Assembly: GCA_002496905.1 (NCBI GenBank)
Contig: DALV01000004.1
Coordinates: 1-18,143, forward strand
Direction of reading: 5' to 3'
DNA length: 18,143 bases
Origin: Euryarchaeota archaeon UBA105
GTDB taxonomy: Archaea > Thermoplasmatota > Poseidoniia > Poseidoniales > Thalassarchaeaceae
The translations under genes and the position numbers were made by a program. Positions 16,002 through 18,143 of this stretch are shown here, piece by piece (positions within the stretch are counted from its first letter, which is position 1; the number at the start of each line of letters is the position of its first letter). The notes under the pieces were generated by a model. The model had not been told where the DNA came from and made no database searches. It saw only the letters and a program-made list of their open reading frames with translations.

Positions 16002-16625
16002 ATGAACCGCTACATCCCACCTAGTCCATTCTATACTTTCGAGCCTATACGACATGACCCACTAGAATTGATTCCGTCAATTCAATCCTCGCAAGGAGGA
16101 GACCATACAGACATAAAATCGTTAGAAGCAATCCCCTCATCGATTCTTGAATTAGAGGAAGGAAAAAATCCAATCATGGATCCTGCAATGATGTTATTCC
16201 TATGTTCAGTCGATTGGAAAGGTGATGGTGGAATGCCGGAACCACTAGACAGAGGAGTTAGTAGAGAAAGGATCGGAAGATTTCCAATTGAAGGAGGTAA
16301 TGCGATAGACTACCTACTAAATCATACAATTGAAAAGAGGGAGGATGGGCTCCATGAATTACTTGCAAAACTAACTCTTGGCCTAGATGAAGAATTTCTT
16401 GGAGAAGGAGGATTTTCTTCTGGCATGGGTGGTTTGGAATTATGCGGCTGGCTTGATTCAAGAGATGTAACTAATCTCCGTCGAGCAATCCAAAAAGGCA
16501 AATGGGCAGTTGACCCAAGTGAACCCATAGATGGTGGAGTTGCCGATGCTTTTCGACACCTAACTATCATTTTACGCGGCGCAGAAAAAAGAAAGTGTGG
16601 TATTCTGATGAGGAGACATTCCTAA
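16002..16625 (+). CDS. Hypothetical protein, partner gene of the giant surface protein
   Basis: This 207-residue soluble protein has no signal peptide or membrane helix and matches no family I recognise. It starts 14 nt after the stop of the giant gene. AGGTG at 15992-15996 gives a Shine-Dalgarno site 5 nt from the ATG, so it is almost certainly co-transcribed. It has an N-terminal proline/isoleucine-rich stretch, a central glycine-rich region with FLGEGGFSSGMGGLE (about residues 132-146), and a basic C-terminus (AEKRKCGILMRRHS). Being cytoplasmic, it could meet the cytoplasmic tail of the upstream protein; this is only inference. Its stop is 2 bp from the stop of convergent purC. Confidence 0.75.
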   Translation: MNRYIPPSPFYTFEPIRHDPLELIPSIQSSQGGDHTDIKSLEAIPSSILELEEGKNPIMDPAMMLFLCSVDWKGDGGMPEPLDRGVSRERIGRFPIEGGNAIDYLLNHTIEKREDGLHELLAKLTLGLDEEFLGEGGFSSGMGGLELCGWLDSRDVTNLRRAIQKGKWAVDPSEPIDGGVADAFRHLTIILRGAEKRKCGILMRRHS

Positions 16626-16627
16626 AA

Positions 16628-17539
16628 CTAGAATTCTTGACCAGTTAATCTTTCAAACATATCTGCATAAAGAGTTGAGGTTTGATCAATAATTGACTGT
16701 GGTAAAGCAGGAATTGGTGGTTCTTCAGTTCCTGCCTCTCTAGCCGCGTAAAGTTCAGAGTGATGGCCGGTCTTTAGGTAATGGCCTCTGACGAATTCTT
16801 TCGAAAGTTGCACAATCTCCCCCTTGTCATATGCTTCAGCATCCCACCATCTGTCTTCATCTAATGTTCCAAATGAATCCACCAAGACCGGAACTCTGCC
16901 TTCGCCTAAGGCGAATTCTTTCTTTCCATCGACATGGATTAATCCACGTTTTGCAGCCTCGCTCTCGATTATTTCGTCAATCTTGACAACAATTTCGAGA
17001 ATCGAGTCAAATTCCTCGTCGCTTAGATTTGAGATTTCCAATGCCTCCGCTCTATCGAGTAATCTATCGAATTTTTCAAACTTAGTTGACACCTCAAGGT
17101 AAGGCTTTGGAAGTTTCACCCCTTCCTCTAGTATGGTTCCTGGTTCAAATCCAAATTCTTCAGCAGGAGCGTCACCCCTTGCATATCTCCTCCAACCGCT
17201 CCCCGCAAGATAATGACGACAAATAACTTCCAATGGGACGAAGACATTTTCTTGGTCTCTCGATATTGCACCCGGCTCACGAATAACATCGAATCTTCGC
17301 GCTAACACTCTATCGGGTGCATTCATCTCGATAACATGGGTATCACAAATTCCTGCTTCTTCAACAAGTTTGAACCAGTGACAAGAGGTTCTGTTTAGTG
17401 ATTCACCCTTTCGAGGAATTAGGCTAGGAATAATTTGGTCGAAAACGCTAATTTGGTCAGTATACCTAAATTCGATTATATCCGGATTATCTGTACTCCA
17501 AACTTGCTTCACCTTACCGTGGTAAATCATCTCGCCCAT
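16628..17539 (-). CDS. purC: Phosphoribosylaminoimidazole-succinocarboxamide synthase (SAICAR synthetase)
   Basis: PurC joins CAIR and aspartate using ATP, a late step of de novo purine synthesis. The 303-residue protein shows the N-terminal nucleotide-loop segment IYHGKVKQVW, signature 1 VPLEVICRHYLAGSGWRRY (101-119), signature 2 around LIHVDGKKEFALGEG (200-214), then VDSFGTLDEDRWW and LSKEFVRGHYLKTG. The length is nearer to the eukaryotic/longer-type enzyme than to the short 240-residue bacterial form. The start is ATG 17539; ATG 17530 (MIYHGKV) is also possible, and no Shine-Dalgarno site distinguishes them. No other pur gene is in the window. Confidence 0.96.
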   Translation of the reverse strand: MGEMIYHGKVKQVWSTDNPDIIEFRYTDQISVFDQIIPSLIPRKGESLNRTSCHWFKLVEEAGICDTHVIEMNAPDRVLARRFDVIREPGAISRDQENVFVPLEVICRHYLAGSGWRRYARGDAPAEEFGFEPGTILEEGVKLPKPYLEVSTKFEKFDRLLDRAEALEISNLSDEEFDSILEIVVKIDEIIESEAAKRGLIHVDGKKEFALGEGRVPVLVDSFGTLDEDRWWDAEAYDKGEIVQLSKEFVRGHYLKTGHHSELYAAREAGTEEPPIPALPQSIIDQTSTLYADMFERLTGQEF

Positions 17540-17602
17540 ACATCAAGCGCCCTTGAAAGACAACCTTGAACATTGCTAATACTAATGCTCTTAATTTTGA
17601 TG

Positions 17603-17610
17603 ATATTAAA
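17603..17610 (-). promoter_or_regulatory. Possible TATA box of purC
   Basis: The minus strand reads TTTAATAT inside an A/T-rich block. A start site about 26 nt downstream would lie near 17580, giving a leader of about 40 nt before ATG 17539. The assignment rests on composition and spacing only. Confidence 0.35.
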
Positions 17611-17614
17611 ATAA

Positions 17615-17627
17615 ATCACAATGTGAT
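17615..17627. promoter_or_regulatory. 13-bp palindrome, candidate shared operator
   Basis: ATCACA-A-TGTGAT is a perfect palindrome around one central base. It lies 4 bp upstream of the possible purC TATA box and 11 bp upstream of the plus-strand TATA box at 17639-17645, so one bound dimer could affect both divergent promoters. The symmetry is seen; binding is inferred. Confidence 0.4.
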
Positions 17628-17638
17628 ACGGGTCGATT

Positions 17639-17645
17639 CTATATT
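17639..17645 (+). promoter_or_regulatory. TATA box of the 17668 surface gene
   Basis: CTATATT is centred 26 nt upstream of the GTG at 17668. This matches archaeal TATA spacing for a leaderless transcript and supports that start codon. Confidence 0.55.
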
Positions 17646-17667
17646 CTAACTTCTGTGTGCTCAATTT

Positions 17668-18143
17668 GTGAATAGAGCCTCTCCGGGTATCGAGAGATTT
17701 TTCTCTTGGTCATCAATAGACTCTAAGTCTAGAGTTGTAATTCTAGCCTCTATATTGTTAATTTGCTCAATCCCCCATTCAACCGGACAAGAGACAATTA
17801 CCGGATGGAACGAAGCCGAAAGTTGGACTGACCACGACCTAAATGCGGCTATTATCCATGGAGAACTAGTCTGGGTATTCGGAGATTCTGGAATCGTAAG
17901 ATTCAGCGATGACTCTGGCGCAACATGGCAAAATCATACTAATTTAGGAGAAGTTGATTTAATCTCAGCAGACTCGTACGAGAACACTATGGTAGCATTG
18001 TCTACTGATGGAATAATTTACATGAAAGATGGGTTAGAATCAGAATGGATTACTATAGACTCTAGCCAAACGGGAATGAAGAGTATCGCATTAGCAGGAG
18101 AAGAATCCCTGATAATTGTTGGAAATGAAGGGGCTATCTGGCA
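17668..18143 (+). CDS. Secreted BNR/Asp-box propeller protein, N-terminal part (partial)
   Basis: An open frame runs off the right edge, with 158 complete codons visible. The N-terminus MNRASPGIERFF...SKSRVVILASILLICSIPHSTGQ is a signal peptide with a somewhat long n-region. The mature part contains FSDDSGATW, a canonical Asp-box (S-x-D-x-G-x-T-W) of BNR/sialidase-type and YCF48-like beta-propellers, plus repeated blade-like phrases (VWVFGDSGIVRF, MVALSTDGIIYM, LIIVGNEGAIW). Starting at GTG 17668 is supported by a TATA box 26 nt upstream and by an in-frame stop at 17647. A surface or periplasm-like role is inferred; the ligand is unknown. Confidence 0.8.
   Translation, partial: MNRASPGIERFFSWSSIDSKSRVVILASILLICSIPHSTGQETITGWNEAESWTDHDLNAAIIHGELVWVFGDSGIVRFSDDSGATWQNHTNLGEVDLISADSYENTMVALSTDGIIYMKDGLESEWITIDSSQTGMKSIALAGEESLIIVGNEGAIW

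Noticed and set aside
1..18143. CRISPR arrays, insertion sequences, integrases or attachment sites
   Set aside because: No spaced repeat series, transposase-like protein or integrase was seen. The two tRNA genes have no duplicated 3' ends nearby.

Overview
The window looks like chromosomal DNA of a marine euryarchaeon, most likely Marine Group II / Candidatus Poseidoniia. The archaeal calls rest on the rpo7-spt4-rps24e-rps27ae operon, an archaeal-type D-aminoacyl-tRNA deacylase (dtdA), an HVO_0476-family zinc-finger protein, TATA-type promoters about 26 nt upstream of leaderless starts, and very large surface proteins rich in D, S, T and N-glycosylation sequons. The group-level assignment is inferred from gene style and was not checked by search.

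Layout. Positions 1-1395 (minus): a secreted surface protein cut by the window edge, with a leaderless promoter and a 19-bp inverted repeat upstream. Positions 1516-1802: divergent tRNA-Thr(GGT) and tRNA-Ser(GGA), both with an encoded CCA. Positions 1898-4363 (plus): a probable two-gene operon of a six-helix membrane protein with a C-terminal multi-CxxC zinc module and a membrane-anchored subtilisin-family (S8) protease. Positions 4282-5076 (minus): a methyltransferase-like Rossmann protein whose 3' end overlaps the protease antisense by 82 bp. Positions 5155-5787 (plus): the HVO_0476-family protein. Positions 5788-7732 (minus): dtdA followed by proline dehydrogenase. Positions 7826-8737 (plus): a hypothetical propeller-like protein. 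Positions 8724-10051 (minus): rpo7-spt4-rps24e-rps27ae, including the 55-residue S27ae. Positions 10052-10308: a structure-rich divergent intergenic region. Positions 10309-16625 (plus): a giant 1892-residue type I membrane protein followed by an unknown 207-residue protein. Positions 16628-17539 (minus): purC. Positions 17668-18143 (plus): the start of another secreted BNR/Asp-box propeller protein.

How the genes fit together. Transcription, translation and nucleotide-synthesis housekeeping genes are interleaved with cell-surface genes. Genes are packed tightly, and all four convergent pairs abut or overlap. Internal operon genes mostly carry Shine-Dalgarno sites, while promoter-proximal surface genes look leaderless. 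The most interesting non-coding signal is the 5' leader of the rpo7 operon. There an 8-nt perfect complement of the Shine-Dalgarno sequence can pair either with that site or with an alternative hairpin arm, which looks like a translational switch. No mobile element, CRISPR array or integrase was seen. No stretch over 300 bases lacks a gene.
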